This document shows, piece after piece, positions 1 through 11,340 of a DNA stretch of 64,000 nucleotides. The notes beneath the pieces are model-generated. The model made no database searches. It worked only from the letters and a program-made list of their open reading frames with translations, and had not been told where the DNA came from. Every line of letters starts with the position of its first letter. Within the stretch, counting starts at the first letter, position 1. The translations under genes and the position numbers were made by a program. Source of the DNA: Elephas maximus indicus (taxonomy: Eukaryota > Chordata > Mammalia > Proboscidea > Elephantidae); assembly GCF_024166365.1 (NCBI RefSeq), contig NC_064826.1:26684001-26748000 (forward strand), given 5' to 3'.

Positions 1-350
1 TACTCTCACCACAGTGTCACATGTGATTTACAGGACCTTACAGTCGTCGTTGTCCCTATTCAACTTCAGGGCATTTGTTCACATAAAATGCCACAAGACA
101 CAAGTTTTTTCCCTAAAAGAGATAGCTGCCAATTTGGGCACATTTACATTTTAGCCTCTTTGCCGATTTCAATTGTTTGCATGTCATAGAAATATACTAC
201 ATGTAATAATAGCGTGCATTTCTCTACGAGGCTAGGAGGCTGGGTTTTTGGCCCTTACATTTACAGTAGAACACGTGGCTCTGTAGTCTGTTCTCTCTGT
301 CTTAGTCATTCATTCAGCAGATATTTTCTGAGTACCTACTAGGTACTGCA
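1..350. other. Non-coding flank, no recognised gene
   Basis: I see no supported coding region here. The last 45 bases (about 305-350) resemble the 3' end of an old L2 LINE ('ctgagtacctactaggtac'), but the match is short and judged by eye only. Confidence 0.4.
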
Positions 351-560
351 AGGAGCCTTGATGGTGCAATGGTTAAGTACTCGGATACTAACCAAAAGGT
401 TAGTGGTTCGAAGCCCCCCAGCGGCTCTGTGGAAGGAAAAAAACCTGACGATCTGCTCCCATAGAGGCTGTAGCCTAGCACACCCTATGGGGCAGTTCTG
501 CTCTGTCATAAGCGATCACTATGAGTTGAAATCAATGCGACAGCACCTAACAACAACAGA
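351..560 (+). repeat. Afrotherian tRNA-derived SINE
   Basis: The head 'ggtgcaatggttaagtactc' and box-B-like 'ggttcgaagcc' begin a SINE that ends 'cagcacctaacaacaaca'. An imperfect 11-bp target-site duplication flanks it (340-350 taggtactgca, 561-571 taggtgctgca). An open frame runs through it, but that is only SINE sequence. Confidence 0.85.
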
Positions 561-571
561 TAGGTGCTGCA

Positions 572-2759
572 GTGTCCTAGTTGCTCAATCAAGGAGCTCG
601 TGAACACGCATTTTCGGCAGCACTTTAAAGAACCTTCGGATCACAAAATAAACCTGATTGTTAGAGTTCTCATCGAAAGCCCTTGCTCTCTTATCATTGA
701 CTGAGTTTAAGGGTAAGTTTGTCTGGGCTAAACATTTGTTAAAACTAAAGTTCTGGGATTTTTTGTTTTATTTTGTGTGTATGTATGTGTGTATATTTAT
801 TTTGATTTTTGTTTAACTCAATAATTTTTCTGCCCCATATCCATAAAAGGACTACCTGGAGTCTTCTAGGTTTTAAACTAAATATTTAATTTATGAACGC
901 TATAAATTTGTAAACTTGGTTCTTCCCTAAGCTTTTAGGTTCAGAGTACAAATCTTACTATGTAATTTATAGGGCTAGTAAACTTTAACAATCATATTTA
1001 AAGGGAGCTTATGATTCAATGATTTACATACATAGTTAAAGACCTTCAAATATTAAACTGCATTAATTTAATATATTCAGTATCTTTTTAATACCTTCAT
1101 TTGCCTTATAAACTTTCAAGAAATATTTATAAGATATTTAAGTTTTCTCAAATGTTCTAATTAGAAATATAAACTTAGTCAGATTTTAATATGGCTAGAA
1201 GAACCGTTTTAGAAGAACCGTTTGAGACTATACTGCTATTCAGGCGAGGGACTGGAATGTTAGATATCTGGCAGGAGGAGGAAGAGACGAATGCAATGAA
1301 AATATGTCCCACACGACTTTCAAATGTTCCACCAGAGACCATCTAGGTGAAATCAGTTTTCACCTAAACCTAGACATAAAACTTACTGAGATCCATGTAT
1401 TTTTTTACACATTCTTAAACACTGAGTTTCCCAGAATGGGATGTGTTGTTTACATCTCCATTTCTGAGTCCTCCACGGGGATTCCACACCCATTTCAGCC
1501 TCTCCTCCCAGGTTCTCTGCTCCTTCAAGGAAAGTTTAATGGTGTGTTGTGCACTGACCCGATTGCTCATGGATGTGGAATAGTTATCACCCCAGATACT
1601 CATTCATTTTCCAAGTGCCCACCCATCCTTTCTAAATCTGAAATATATATATATATATACAGTATTTCCACTTCACAGAGTCCCATGCAATCCTTAATTT
1701 GTCTGGAATTCTTCGCACACATGCTGTCTCTTACTTGATACCTGATAGTCAGTGACAGGTGGACCCCCCAGTTATTTGCAAGCAGAAAGATATTAGTGGG
1801 CACAGTCTTCTTCCAGAGCCTCTGGCTTGGTCTGAAGACCCTTTTATCTAGAGGTAGGGGCCTACCTCTCCCCATATTCTAGATCCTCACTGTTGAGGAT
1901 CCAACCACAGAGCTGAGACATTTCACCTTTAGAGCCCCAAATCGTAACTGATGCCCCTCCTTCTAATTCTGCTCCTCTCCTACCCTGAGAATAGCCAATG
2001 TGCCCATTATCCTTTGCCCCTTCTCTCCATTAAGAACTAGGCTTTGTGGGGTGGAAGAAATTGAGTTCATGTCTCTATTGAAATCTATATTTTCAAGCAA
2101 AGTTTTGCTATAAATTAACCTCACTCTGACTTGCATGAACTAGGACTGATCTGTAAAAGTTTTACTCTGCACTAACTTGTGAAACTTATTTCAAGCTCTA
2201 AAACAGCACAGCATTTTTTAGAAGAGAGCTCTTTTCTTTGCCTGTGATCAGGCACTTGACATGTGTGTTATCAAACACCAGTTGGAGTGCTGTAAGGATC
2301 ATCTGTGGAGACCACACAGCAGACGTTTACAGCTCTGAGATTGCAAGTAACTCGAATTACTCTTAATATTTTCCTCTATCTCTGCCTGTGCTCCTGTAAC
2401 ATTTCAGCAGCACGCACTACCGTAAGTCAGAATTTACCTCTCCAGTCCTGGAACTCCATTCCATGAGTATGTCACTCACTTTTGGTAGAAAGAGTAGAAC
2501 AATACACTAGGAAGGACTCCACGTTTTTAAAAACTAGCATGTCAATGGCTGCTAGTTTAATAGACACTTCCAGGCTGTGATTCAAAGAGGGAATAATGGG
2601 GACTGTAATAAATTCCCATAGACAAGGTACATCCAACTTTGTCTAAAATGTCTATAGTCTCGAACAATGCTTCTCCTTAACCTATAATGTGGTTTCTGCA
2701 ATTCTGGCAGTTTCCTTCTGATTCTGGGATAGAATGCTAAGAAACATCTTGGAATGAGT
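572..2759. other. Non-coding stretch with a small AT microsatellite
   Basis: No homology-bearing gene is seen. An (AT)n tract lies at about 1641-1660. Open frames around 1304-1875 lack recognisable domains and overlap on both strands, as expected by chance. The sequence is AT-rich at 720-1200. Confidence 0.5.
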
Positions 2760-4103
2760 CCAGCTGGCTTCCAGTCCTCTGTACCACGTTTGCTAGAAAT
2801 TCTTAAATCGTATCTTTGGTCATTCTAGGATAATGATTTAATCCCAGATATTATTGTTGTTTACACCAGCAAAGAAACCTGAGTATGTGATTTAATCATT
2901 TCTTGAGCCTTTGAGATTCAGGTAAAGCTTCGTCAAAATCCAAATTATAGACTTGGGACAGGTTGAGCCTTCCAACAAGACCCACACCTTACTATCTCAA
3001 TTTTTGAAGTCTATTCTACTGAGTCTATAGGAACTTCTCACTTGCTCCTCTCATCATAGACAGACTCAGAGTCCTATCTCTTTACAAATTCTGTGAGAAA
3101 TTCAAAAGTCTCTGTACTCATATGAATCAGAAACTTTCCTGATCATTTCTTACGTGGAACAGAAGAACCATATAAGGCATATTCCTGTCTCTCTGCTCCC
3201 TTCCCAAAAGCCAGCACCCCTTTTATAATATCCTCCCTCCACGCGCAGCTCCTGTAAACTGTTGTGCTCTTTGTTCTGGCTGCTTTGCTTGCTGGGAACA
3301 GCCATACCATAAGATCTGCATTTTCCTAGATCTACTTTTCTCCATCTTGTTACAAATTTATATTTTTAAGTTTTATTGAGAACACAATTTATATATGAAT
3401 ATATTTATTGCTTTTTGAATACATTATAAGTGTTTTTATTAAACCATTTTACCATTCCTGTATTATTTGTGAAATTCAGGTGTGTAGAATTAAGTTTATT
3501 CAGAGAGAGGAAAAATATTATCAGACCACGTGCTACCTCTTTCTCTCCCTTTTTGACATTATTCTACAAACTCGGTCCCAAGGTTTCTAAGTGGTTTAAA
3601 CTATAGGATTTTATTCTGTTCATGAAACAAAATTTCGGAGTTAAGTCACATCAGTATTAATTCGCGTTCAACAGTATCAGCTTCTGTGTTGACTTCTCTG
3701 AAATTTCCCTGCTTTCCTTTTAGAGTCACAAAATGGCTGTTGCAGCTCGCAGCATCGTGAGCTCACGGAATAACACCTAACACAGGAAGAAAAAAGGCAA
3801 GAATTTTTTTCTCACGAGTCTCTCTTATCGAAGATGAATGTCTTTCACAGAAGACCTCATCAGATTTCTCCTCTGTTCCCAGGGCCCACAATTGTTTGTC
3901 ATGGCCAAACCAAACCAGAAACAGAACCAATAAAAAAAGAGTTTGGCATTTTTGGCCCTTCAAGTAAGTGGCAGGTTCTGACAAAATGCAGGAAGTCATC
4001 TTTGGGGAAGGCAAACAAATGCCTCCATGTTCTTTTGCTATCATGTGACTACAACACAGTTTATCTGTTACTCAGGCAATGATCATTTATACAGTTACCA
4101 GTC

Positions 4104-4618
4104 TGTCTTAGTCATCTAGTGCTGCTGTAACAGAAATACCTCAAGTGGATGGCTTTAACAAAGAGAAATTTATTTTGTCACAGTAAAAAACAGCTAAAAG
4201 TCCAAATCCAGGGTGTTGGCTCCAGGGGAAGGCTTTCTCCTTCTGTTGGCTCTGGAAGAAGGTCCTTATCTTCAATATTTCCCTGGTCGAGGAGCTTCTC
4301 AGGCGCAGGTACTCCATGTCCAAAGGATGTTCTCTGCTCCTGGTGCTGCTTTCTTGATGATATGAGGTCCCCAACTCTCTGCTTGCTTCCCTTTCCTTTT
4401 TATCTCTTGAGAGATAAAAGGTGGTACAAGCCACACCCCAGGGAAACTCACTTTACCTTGGGTCAGGGAGGTGACCTAAATAAGTACGTTACATCCCACC
4501 CTAATCCTTTTTAACATAAAATTACAATGACAAAGTGGAGGACAACCACACAATACTGGGAATCATGGCCTAAGCAAGTCGACACATATTTTTGGTAGAC
4601 ATAATTCAATCCGTGAAG
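4104..4618 (-). mobile_element. Solo LTR, ERVL/MaLR-like family (copy 1)
   Basis: An approximately 510-bp element starts TGTCTTAGTC and ends near 'caatccgtgaag', the reverse of the TGTCATGG...GACTAAGACA form seen at 42577. Copies B and C have an uninterrupted 'ttgccagtc' site here, so it inserted only in A. The duplicated site is imperfect (cagtc / ctgtc). The family name is inferred from the LTR form and 5-bp duplications in the other copies. Confidence 0.75.
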
Positions 4619-4754
4619 CTGTCCTTTGCTATTACAAACAATTCTAAAATAAACAGACTTGTAAATGTATACTTGCATATAAGTGTAAGAATTTCTCTAC
4701 AACATATAATACCTAGAAGTAGAATGCTTGTAGAATAAGGTATTTAAATGTTTT

Positions 4755-5075
4755 AATTTATAAAATATAACCAATTTTTTTCCAGTGTAACTATATTACA
4801 TAAAGATTTCCATATCTTTTCTTAAACTTGACATTATCCAATTTCTATTTGATTCTTTATGTGAAGAATGAAAAGTGTTTCTCATTTTATTTGCATTTCT
4901 CTGATTACTAGTGAGGTTGAACATCTCTTTGGGTTTTTATTGGTTATTATTGGTTACCATTTGGTGAATTGACTACTTTTTTATCTGCCTATTTTCTTTT
5001 TTTTTCCAATAAGTTTTTATGAGTCCTTTATATATATATCCTAGATACTAATCTTTTTTCTGACATATATGTGAG
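4755..5075 (-). mobile_element. Old L1 ORF2 remnant, shared with copy C
   Basis: Phrases such as 'tgcatttctctgattactag' followed by 'tgaggttgaacatctctt' resemble the antisense of the L1 ORF2 3' region. The same remnant is at about 39640-39960 in copy C, so it predates the duplication. It is missing from copy B. Confidence 0.55.
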
Positions 5076-5092
5076 TATGTATATACCATATA

Positions 5093-5234
5093 GGAAACTC
5101 TGGTGGCGCAGTGGTTAAGAATTACAGCTGCTAACCAAAAGATCTGCCGTTTAAATTTACCAGGCACTCCTTGGAAACCCTATGGGGCAGCTCTACTCTG
5201 TCCTGTTGGGTCGCTATGAGTCAGAATTGGGGTT
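5093..5234 (+). repeat. Afrotherian SINE
   Basis: The element reads 'ctctggtggcgcagtggtta', then 'gctgctaaccaaaag', then 'ctctgtcctgttgggtcgct'. It is 3'-shortened. A short possible duplication 'atatag' flanks it. Confidence 0.8.
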
Positions 5235-5299
5235 TATATAGCATATATGTATGTATGTGTATGTACACATATATGATATGTATAGTATTTTTTGCTTAC

Positions 5300-5457
5300 C
5301 AAAAACAAAAACCAAACCCAGTGCTATCAAGTCGATTCCGACTCATAGCGACCCTATAGGACAGATTAGAACTGCCCCATAGAGTTTCCAAGGTGCGCCT
5401 GGTGGATTTGAACTGCCGACCCTTTGGTTAGCAGCCATAGCACTTAACCACTATGCC
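5300..5457 (-). repeat. Afrotherian SINE, 5' end split by an L1
   Basis: The minus-strand SINE reads from an A-rich tail at 5300 to its tRNA-like head at about 5457. Its last two bases and the second copy of its perfect 11-bp duplication 'tttttgcttac' (5289-5299) lie beyond the L1, at 7621-7633. Copy C shows the near-empty site 'gtttgcttgct' at about 40176, so both insertions postdate the A/C split. Confidence 0.85.
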
Positions 5458-7611
5458 CCTTTTTTTTTTATTAACTTTTATTGAGCTTCAAGTGAACGTT
5501 TACAAATCCAATCAGTCTGTCACATATAAGTTTACATACATCTTACTCCCTTCTCCCACTTGCTCTCCCCCTAATCAGTCAGCCCTTTCAGTCTCTCCCT
5601 TCATGACAATTTTGCCAGCTTCCCTCTCTCTATCCTCCCATCCCCCCTCCAGACAAGAGATGGCAACACACTCTCAAGTGTCCACCTGATATAATTAGCT
5701 CACTCTTCATCAGCATCTCTCTCCCACCCACTGACCAGTCCCTTTCATGTCTGATGAGTTGTCTTCGGGGATGGTTCCTGTCCTGTGCCAACAGAAGGTC
5801 TGGGGACCATGGCCGCCGGGATTCCTCTAGTCTCAGTCAGACCATTAAGTATGGTCTTTTTATGAGAATTTGGGGTCTGCATCCCACTGATCTCCTGTTC
5901 CCTCAGGAGTTCTCTGTTGTGCTCCCTGTCAGGGCAGTCATCGATTGTGGCCAGGCACCAACTAGTTCTTCTGGTCTCAGGATGATGTAGGTCTCTGGTT
6001 CATGTGGCCCTTTCTGTCTCTTGGGCTCTTAGTTGTCGTGTGACCTTGGTGGTCTTCATTTTCCTTTGCTCCAGGTGGGTTGAGACCAATTGATGCATCT
6101 TAGATGGCCACTTGTTAGCATTTAAGACCCCAGACACCACATTTCAAAGTGGGATGCAGAATGTTTTCATACTAGAATTATTTTGCCAATTGACTTAGAA
6201 GTCCCCTCAAACCATGGTTCCCAGACCTCCGCCCTTGCTCCGCTGACCTTTGAAGCATTCATTTTATCCCGGAAACTTTTTTGCTTTTGGTCCAGTCCAA
6301 TTGAGCTGACCTTTCATGTATTGAGTGTTGTCCTTTCCTTCACCTAAAGCAGTTCTTATCTACTGATTAATCAATAAAAAACCCTCTCCCTCCCTCCCTC
6401 CCTTCCCCCTTCGTAACCACAAAAGTATGTGTTCTTCTCAGTTTTTACTATTTCTCAAGATCTTATAATAGTGGTCTTATACAATATTTGTCCTTTTGCC
6501 TCTGACTCATTTCGCTCAGCATAATGCCTTCCAGGTTCCTCCATGTTATGAAATGTTTCACAGATTCGTCACTGTTCTTTATCGATGCGTAGTATTCCAT
6601 TGTGTGAATATACCACAATTTATTTACCCATTCATCTGTTGATGGACACCTTGGTTGCTTCCAGCTTTTTGCTATTGTACACAGAGCTGCAATAAACATG
6701 GGTGTGCATATATCTGTTTGTGTGAAGGCTCTTGTTCCTCTAGGGTATATTCCGAGGAGTGGGATTTCTGGATTGTATGGTAGTTCTATTTCTAACTGTT
6801 TAAGATAACGCCAGATAGATTTCCAAAGTGGTTGTACCATTTTACATTACCACCAGCAGTGTATAAGAGTTCCAATCTCTCCGCAGCCTCTCCAACACTT
6901 TTTATTTTTTGGATTAATGCCAGCCTTGTTGGTGTAAGATGGAATCTCATCGTAGTTTTAATTTGCATTTCTCTAGTGGCTAATGATCGAGAGCATTTTC
7001 TCATGTATCTGTTAGCTGCCTGAATATCTTCTTTAGTGAAATGTGTGTTCATATCCTTTGCCCACTTCTTGACTGGGTTGTTTGTCTTTTTGTGGTTGAG
7101 TTTTAACAGAATCATGTAGATTTTAGAGATCAGGTGCTGGTCGGAGATGTCATAGCTGAAAATTCTTTCCCAGTCTGTAGGTGGTCTTTTTACTCTTTTG
7201 GTGAAGTCTTTAGATGAGCATAGGTGTTTGATTTTTAGGAGCCCCCAGTTATCTGGTTTCTCTTCGTCATTTTTAGTAATGTTTTGTATTCTGTTTATGC
7301 CTTGTATTAGGGCTCCTAAAGTTGTCCCTATTTTTTCTTCCATCATCTTTATCACTTTAGTCTTTATGTTTAGGTCTTTGATCCACTTGGAGTTAGTTTT
7401 TGTGCATGGTGTGAGGTATGGGTCCTGTTTCATTTTTTTGCAAATGGATATGCAGTTATGCCAGCACCATTTGTTAAAAAGACTATCTTTTCCCCAATTA
7501 ACTGACACTGGTCCTTTGTCAAATATCAGCTGCTCATACGTGGATGGATTTATATCTGGGTTCTCAATTCTGTTCCATTGGTCTATGTGCCTGTTGTTGT
7601 ACCAGTACCAG
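5458..7611 (-). mobile_element. 5'-truncated L1 (ORF2 C-terminus and 3' UTR)
   Basis: A 2.15-kb minus-strand L1 runs from its poly(A) at 5458 to the ORF2 region at 7611 and matches 34160-36320 of the nearly full-length L1 in inverted orientation. Conserved ORF2 C-terminal sequence is readable at 6463-6840 and 6792-7508 in two frames, so it is broken. Over the last 125 codons only about two residues differ from the other L1. A perfect 9-bp duplication 'cactatgcc' flanks it (5449-5457, 7612-7620). It landed inside the SINE at 5300. Confidence 0.93.
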
Positions 7612-7633
7612 CACTATGCCACTTTTTGCTTAC

Positions 7634-8533
7634 TAAAAGTAAACTCCAGAATGAGGAAAGAATTATCCACCTGTGTGCAGGATCTCATGGCACAGCTGGC
7701 TCATCTTGAGCAATGTGAGCAGTGACAAAAACAACCTCACTATGTGCAACAAGAACAACTCCAAAAGATATATAAAGCTTATGCTCAAGGCATTGGAATT
7801 TGCAGAAGACCAACAGCTAAGGATTCCATGCCTGGATTGGAGGAAATGGACAAAGGAGTGTGCAGTGATTTCTCTGAGTTTCAATATCCAAAGGCCAGTT
7901 AAGGAGAGTGGCCTACATTGAGTAGTGGTAGTTGAGGGTCTTGAGTTTCAGCAATTTTCCAGGTGGAGTCTCCCTACAAAATCTTTTCATTATTATTTTT
8001 GTTTACCCTCACCCTTTAGTTGTAGCATCCACCCCGGCTACTATGGAAACTGGGGAGAGAGGTTTTCTCAGGTTGGTGTTGATCAAGCAGAATAAAAACA
8101 TCATACAGAACATGACTGAATAGTGAAGTATTTATCATTCCTGGGCTCAAATTTTATGCTAAAAGAGTGAAGATATCATTTAAAGAAGATGGAGGAAGAA
8201 GCTAAGGACACCTCAGATAGATAAAGAGGAAAGAAAAAGCATGGTTATAAAATAAGTATGCTTTTTTATGGGAATAACCAAATCATCTCAGGAGCAAGAA
8301 CCTACACCCAAACAAATTTTCCCTGCATCCAGGCCTGACAGTACACCAGCAAGCAAAGCATAAGCAAATCCAGCAATGGGAAAATGGAAAAGTCAGAAAT
8401 GAGCTACAAAAACTTTGCATCCAGAGAGAGGTGGTGTCCTGTACGAAGCAGTGTTGGGACCAAGCACTTCTTCCCTATCTAGAAATTGCTGCAGAGATTC
8501 TGAGTCCAGGAAGATACTTTGGAGTGGAAGGTG
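7634..8533 (+). other. 5' flank of TAS2R16 copy A
   Basis: Non-coding sequence that aligns with 40190-41068 in copy C. Only the proximal part, from about 8010, aligns in copy B. It would contain any promoter or 5' untranslated exon, but I recognise no TATA box or splice site that I would defend. Confidence 0.5.
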
Positions 8534-9415
8534 ATGCCCATCCAACTCACAGTCTTCTTCATTATCATTTATGTGCTCCTGTCTTTGACAATCATTGTGC
8601 AGAGCAGCTTAGTTGTTGCACTGCTAGGCAGGGAGTGGGTGCTGGTCAAAAGACTGTCACCCGTGGACATGATTCTCACCAGCCTGGGCATTTCCCACTT
8701 CTGTCGGCAATGGGCCTCAATGCTGTACAACTTTTGTTCCTACTTTGATCCTAATTTCGTATTTTGGTACTCATCAGTCATCTGGGACTTTGCTAATAAT
8801 GCTACATTTTGGTTCACCAGCTTGCTTGCTGTATTCTACTGCGTCAAGGTCTCTTCCTTCACCCACCCCATCTTCCTTTGGCTGAAGTGGAGAATTTCAA
8901 GATTGGTTCCTCGGCTGTTGCTGGGTTCTCTGCTGGTTTCTTCTGTGACAATCATCCCTTCAACAGCTAGGAGTCACACCCGGTTTCAGATCGCCACGGA
9001 GAATTCCCCTAGCAACAGCACTGTGACTGACAGACTTAAGATATTCCATCTGTATGTTAGCCTGCCTCAGCAAATGGTTACGTTGATTATTCCTTTCCTT
9101 CTGTTCCTGGCCTCCACCACCTTGCTCATGTCCTCACTCTCGCAACACTTGGAGCAGATGCAAGACCGCAACACTGGCCACTGCAACTCCAGCATGAAAA
9201 CTCACTCCACAGCCCTCAGGTCTCTTGCCGTCTTCCTTATCTTCTTTACCTCTTACTTTCTGACCTTATTAGTCTCCCTTTTAGCTGTCCTGTTTGAGAA
9301 GAGGTCCTGGTTCTGGGCCTGGGAAGCTGTCATCTACACTGTAAGCTGTATTCATTTCACTTCACTGATGCTGAGCAGCCCTGCATTGAGAAAGTTTCTA
9401 AAGAAAGGGCGCTGA
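8534..9415 (+). CDS. TAS2R16: Bitter taste receptor, TAS2R16-like (intact copy)
   Basis: Single-exon class T (TAS2R) G-protein-coupled receptor of 293 residues; family members act at the plasma membrane of taste cells and couple to gustducin. Mammalian TAS2R16 is about 290 residues and in primates responds to beta-glucosides; the ligand here is not known. Seven hydrophobic segments are visible. TM2 holds '[13 protein letters not shown]' (45-57). The TM3/loop signature '[20 protein letters not shown]' is at 101-120. An N-glycosylation site NST (161-163) lies in extracellular loop 2. TM5 is around 183-204, TM6 has '[16 protein letters not shown]' (228-243), and TM7 has '[17 protein letters not shown]' (274-290). 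I chose ATG 8534 because the 'MPIQ' start is shared with copy B; the frame is open 15 bases upstream but without an ATG. Arg59 and Arg126 replace Leu and Trp found in the two pseudogene copies. Confidence 0.93.
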   Translation: MPIQLTVFFIIIYVLLSLTIIVQSSLVVALLGREWVLVKRLSPVDMILTSLGISHFCRQWASMLYNFCSYFDPNFVFWYSSVIWDFANNATFWFTSLLAVFYCVKVSSFTHPIFLWLKWRISRLVPRLLLGSLLVSSVTIIPSTARSHTRFQIATENSPSNSTVTDRLKIFHLYVSLPQQMVTLIIPFLLFLASTTLLMSSLSQHLEQMQDRNTGHCNSSMKTHSTALRSLAVFLIFFTSYFLTLLVSLLAVLFEKRSWFWAWEAVIYTVSCIHFTSLMLSSPALRKFLKKGR

Positions 9416-9692
9416 GGCTGACTGCCAGGCCTTCAGGATCTCAGCTTCCAACTACCACAAGCCTTAGCAAGATATTTTTCCTAAAGACAGTTTCATCTCT
9501 TAAGGAATGTTGGTGTCAGGGGTTACAAATTCTTTTTTTTTTTCACATTTCATACATATTGGGCACATCTGATAAACTGACATTCTGTCTCTGCCATTAG
9601 AAGACTAAAACACCTACTGAGGAAAACCCGTCCTAAGGAAAAAAGGATGTAGGTATCTCAAGCTTCACTGAGAAAGAAAGACTTAGTCCCTG
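9416..9692 (+). other. 3' flank of copy A, shortened
   Basis: Right after the stop, copy A jumps to sequence that lies about 1.17 kb downstream of the stop in B (26873) and about 1.65 kb downstream in C (43545). Copy A has therefore lost the proximal 3' flank. No gene is seen. Confidence 0.7.
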
Positions 9693-9905
9693 GTGGTGGT
9701 GTTGTCCTTGGGTGCCTTTGAGTTGGTTCTGGCTGATAGCAACACCATGTACAACAGAACCAAATGCTGCCCAGTCCTGTGCCATCCCACAATCATTGCT
9801 ATGTTTGAGCACATTGTTGCAACCACTGTGTCAATCCATCTCATTAAGGGTCTCCCTCTTTTTCACTGACCCTCTATCTTACCAAGCATGCTGTCCTTCT
9901 TCAGG
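9693..9905 (-). mobile_element. BovB/RTE LINE 3' tail fragment
   Basis: The text 'cagtcctgtgccatcccaca' and 'tgtgtcaatccatctcatta' matches the 3' end of the BovB at 44508-44700. Copies B and C run straight through this site, so the insertion is specific to A. Confidence 0.75.
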
Positions 9906-11117
9906 GGGGAATGGAAATTCTGATCTTGTCTGGGTCTATCAATCTGATTTTTCTCCCAGTCTGGTCATCCCTTGAATTCATATTTGAAATTAAGAAGGTC
10001 AAGAGTTGGAATATAAGTAAAAGCTCAAAGACAATTTTCACCGAAGACTCTGTGCCATTTGATGTCTCTCAGCAGCATGCTTTGAACCTATTGCACAGAA
10101 ATGGAAGTGAAGCATTCCTTCCCACATCTATGCAACACTCCATGCCACCTTGGCATCTCTCTAGCTCCACATTCAACTGCAATTGAAGGTGGGATGGAAT
10201 CTGGTGGACATAGTAATGTCTAGGGGGCAGAGTCATAACCAGCCAAGAAGGGACTGAGCAGAAAAAAAGAAAAAAAAAAAACTATCAACATCATGGCAGC
10301 TAACCAGAGACCAGGGTCTCCACTGGAGTCTCTCAAGAATGTCTGGATGGCTGGTGGAGAGGGGGGTTGCAATGGCTTGGGATCCTGCTTAAATGGATAG
10401 GACAAGAGTCAGTAAAATGTGGATTCTTGTTATCTATGTGACTTCATTAGTCCCCACAGCTAGATGAGATCTTGCACGTTTAAAATCTCAGACAGCTGGT
10501 AGAAATAAAAGCTGTTATCCTCATATGTGTGTTAAATAGACCATAGCCAAGCCAAGCCCAGTGCTGTTGGGGAGAAAAACACCGTCCTCATATACACACA
10601 GACAATAATCCAGAAGCTGTTAAATATTCTTAACTGTGTCACCACATCCTTTTGAATAACGTGCAATGAAAAATTTATCCAGGATATGCATGAGGTGCAG
10701 GCTTTACAGGCAGTTGAGGGGGATGTAGAAATAAAAGTAAAATAGAAACAGAAATAACAACTACCCTTAGATTTGTAGCATTCCTACAGTTCACACAGAG
10801 CTTTTATATACATTTTCTCATTTTGAACTGAAAAGACAAGCCAAGATCACCCAGTCCAATCTAGTTCAAATACAGACCTAAGAGGCTCAAGAAATTTACT
10901 TAAGTTCACATTGCTGATTAATGACAAATCTAAAGTCAAAAAAAAAAAAGAGAAGGATACCAAGGGATAAATTTAAAAGGAGCCAAGAGTCTTACTTTGG
11001 AAAAAGATGGTTAGGATTTGAAAGGTGTAATAGAGAATAACAGAAAGCCTTGGAACAAGGAAATCATTTTGAAATCTTGAGTTAGCTGTATCTGAAATGA
11101 GGGCATCTAGAGGCTAT
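9906..11117 (+). other. Copy A distal flank, non-coding
   Basis: This aligns with 27140-28550 in B and with 43820-44505 and 47190-47520 in C. A degraded SINE-like scrap is at 10545-10580. No gene is seen. Confidence 0.6.
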
Positions 11118-11300
11118 TCATGGAGCCCTGGTGGCACAGTGGTTAAGAGCTATGGCTGCTAACTAAAAGTTTGGCAGTTCAAATCCACCAGCTTCTCCTT
11201 AGAAACCCTGCCCTGTGGGGTTAGTTCTACTCTGTCCTATAGGGTCACTATGAGTTGGAATCAACTCAACAGCAATAGGTTTTGTTTTGTTTTGTTTTAA
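11118..11300 (+). repeat. Afrotherian SINE
   Basis: It starts 'tggagccctggtggcacagt' and ends in a (gttttgtttt) tail. A perfect 9-bp duplication 'agaggctat' flanks it (11109-11117, 11301-11309). Copy B has the uninterrupted site at about 28540. Confidence 0.9.
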
Positions 11301-11340
11301 AGAGGCTATGCGTCTGTGTTCAACTTACAGTCTACCCTAT

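Larger units (their letters stand above)
2760..11340 (+). repeat. Duplicon copy A (taste-receptor segment)
   Basis: This segment aligns by eye with copies B and C along most of its length. Anchor points: 2780 with 21780; 3555 with 23165 and 38943; 3725 with 23333 and 39113; gene start 8534 with 24822 and 41069; 9450-9530 with 26885-26965 and 43560-43640. Homology to B fades at about 11330, near 'caactta' (28572 in B). It carries its own later insertions: an LTR, two SINEs, an L1, a BovB tail and another SINE. Edges are approximate. Confidence 0.85.

Noticed and set aside
351-420. tRNA-like sequence at SINE heads (here and at every SINE)
   Set aside because: Box-like words come from the tRNA-derived SINE head. 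No complete cloverleaf with acceptor pairing is present.
1304-1875. Open frames of 62-144 codons on both strands
   Set aside because: They overlap each other on opposite strands, include an AT microsatellite and lack recognisable motifs.
8519-8533. Five extra N-terminal codons for TAS2R16
   Set aside because: The upstream frame is open, but the first codon is TTG. ATG 8534 is the first true start and is shared with copy B.
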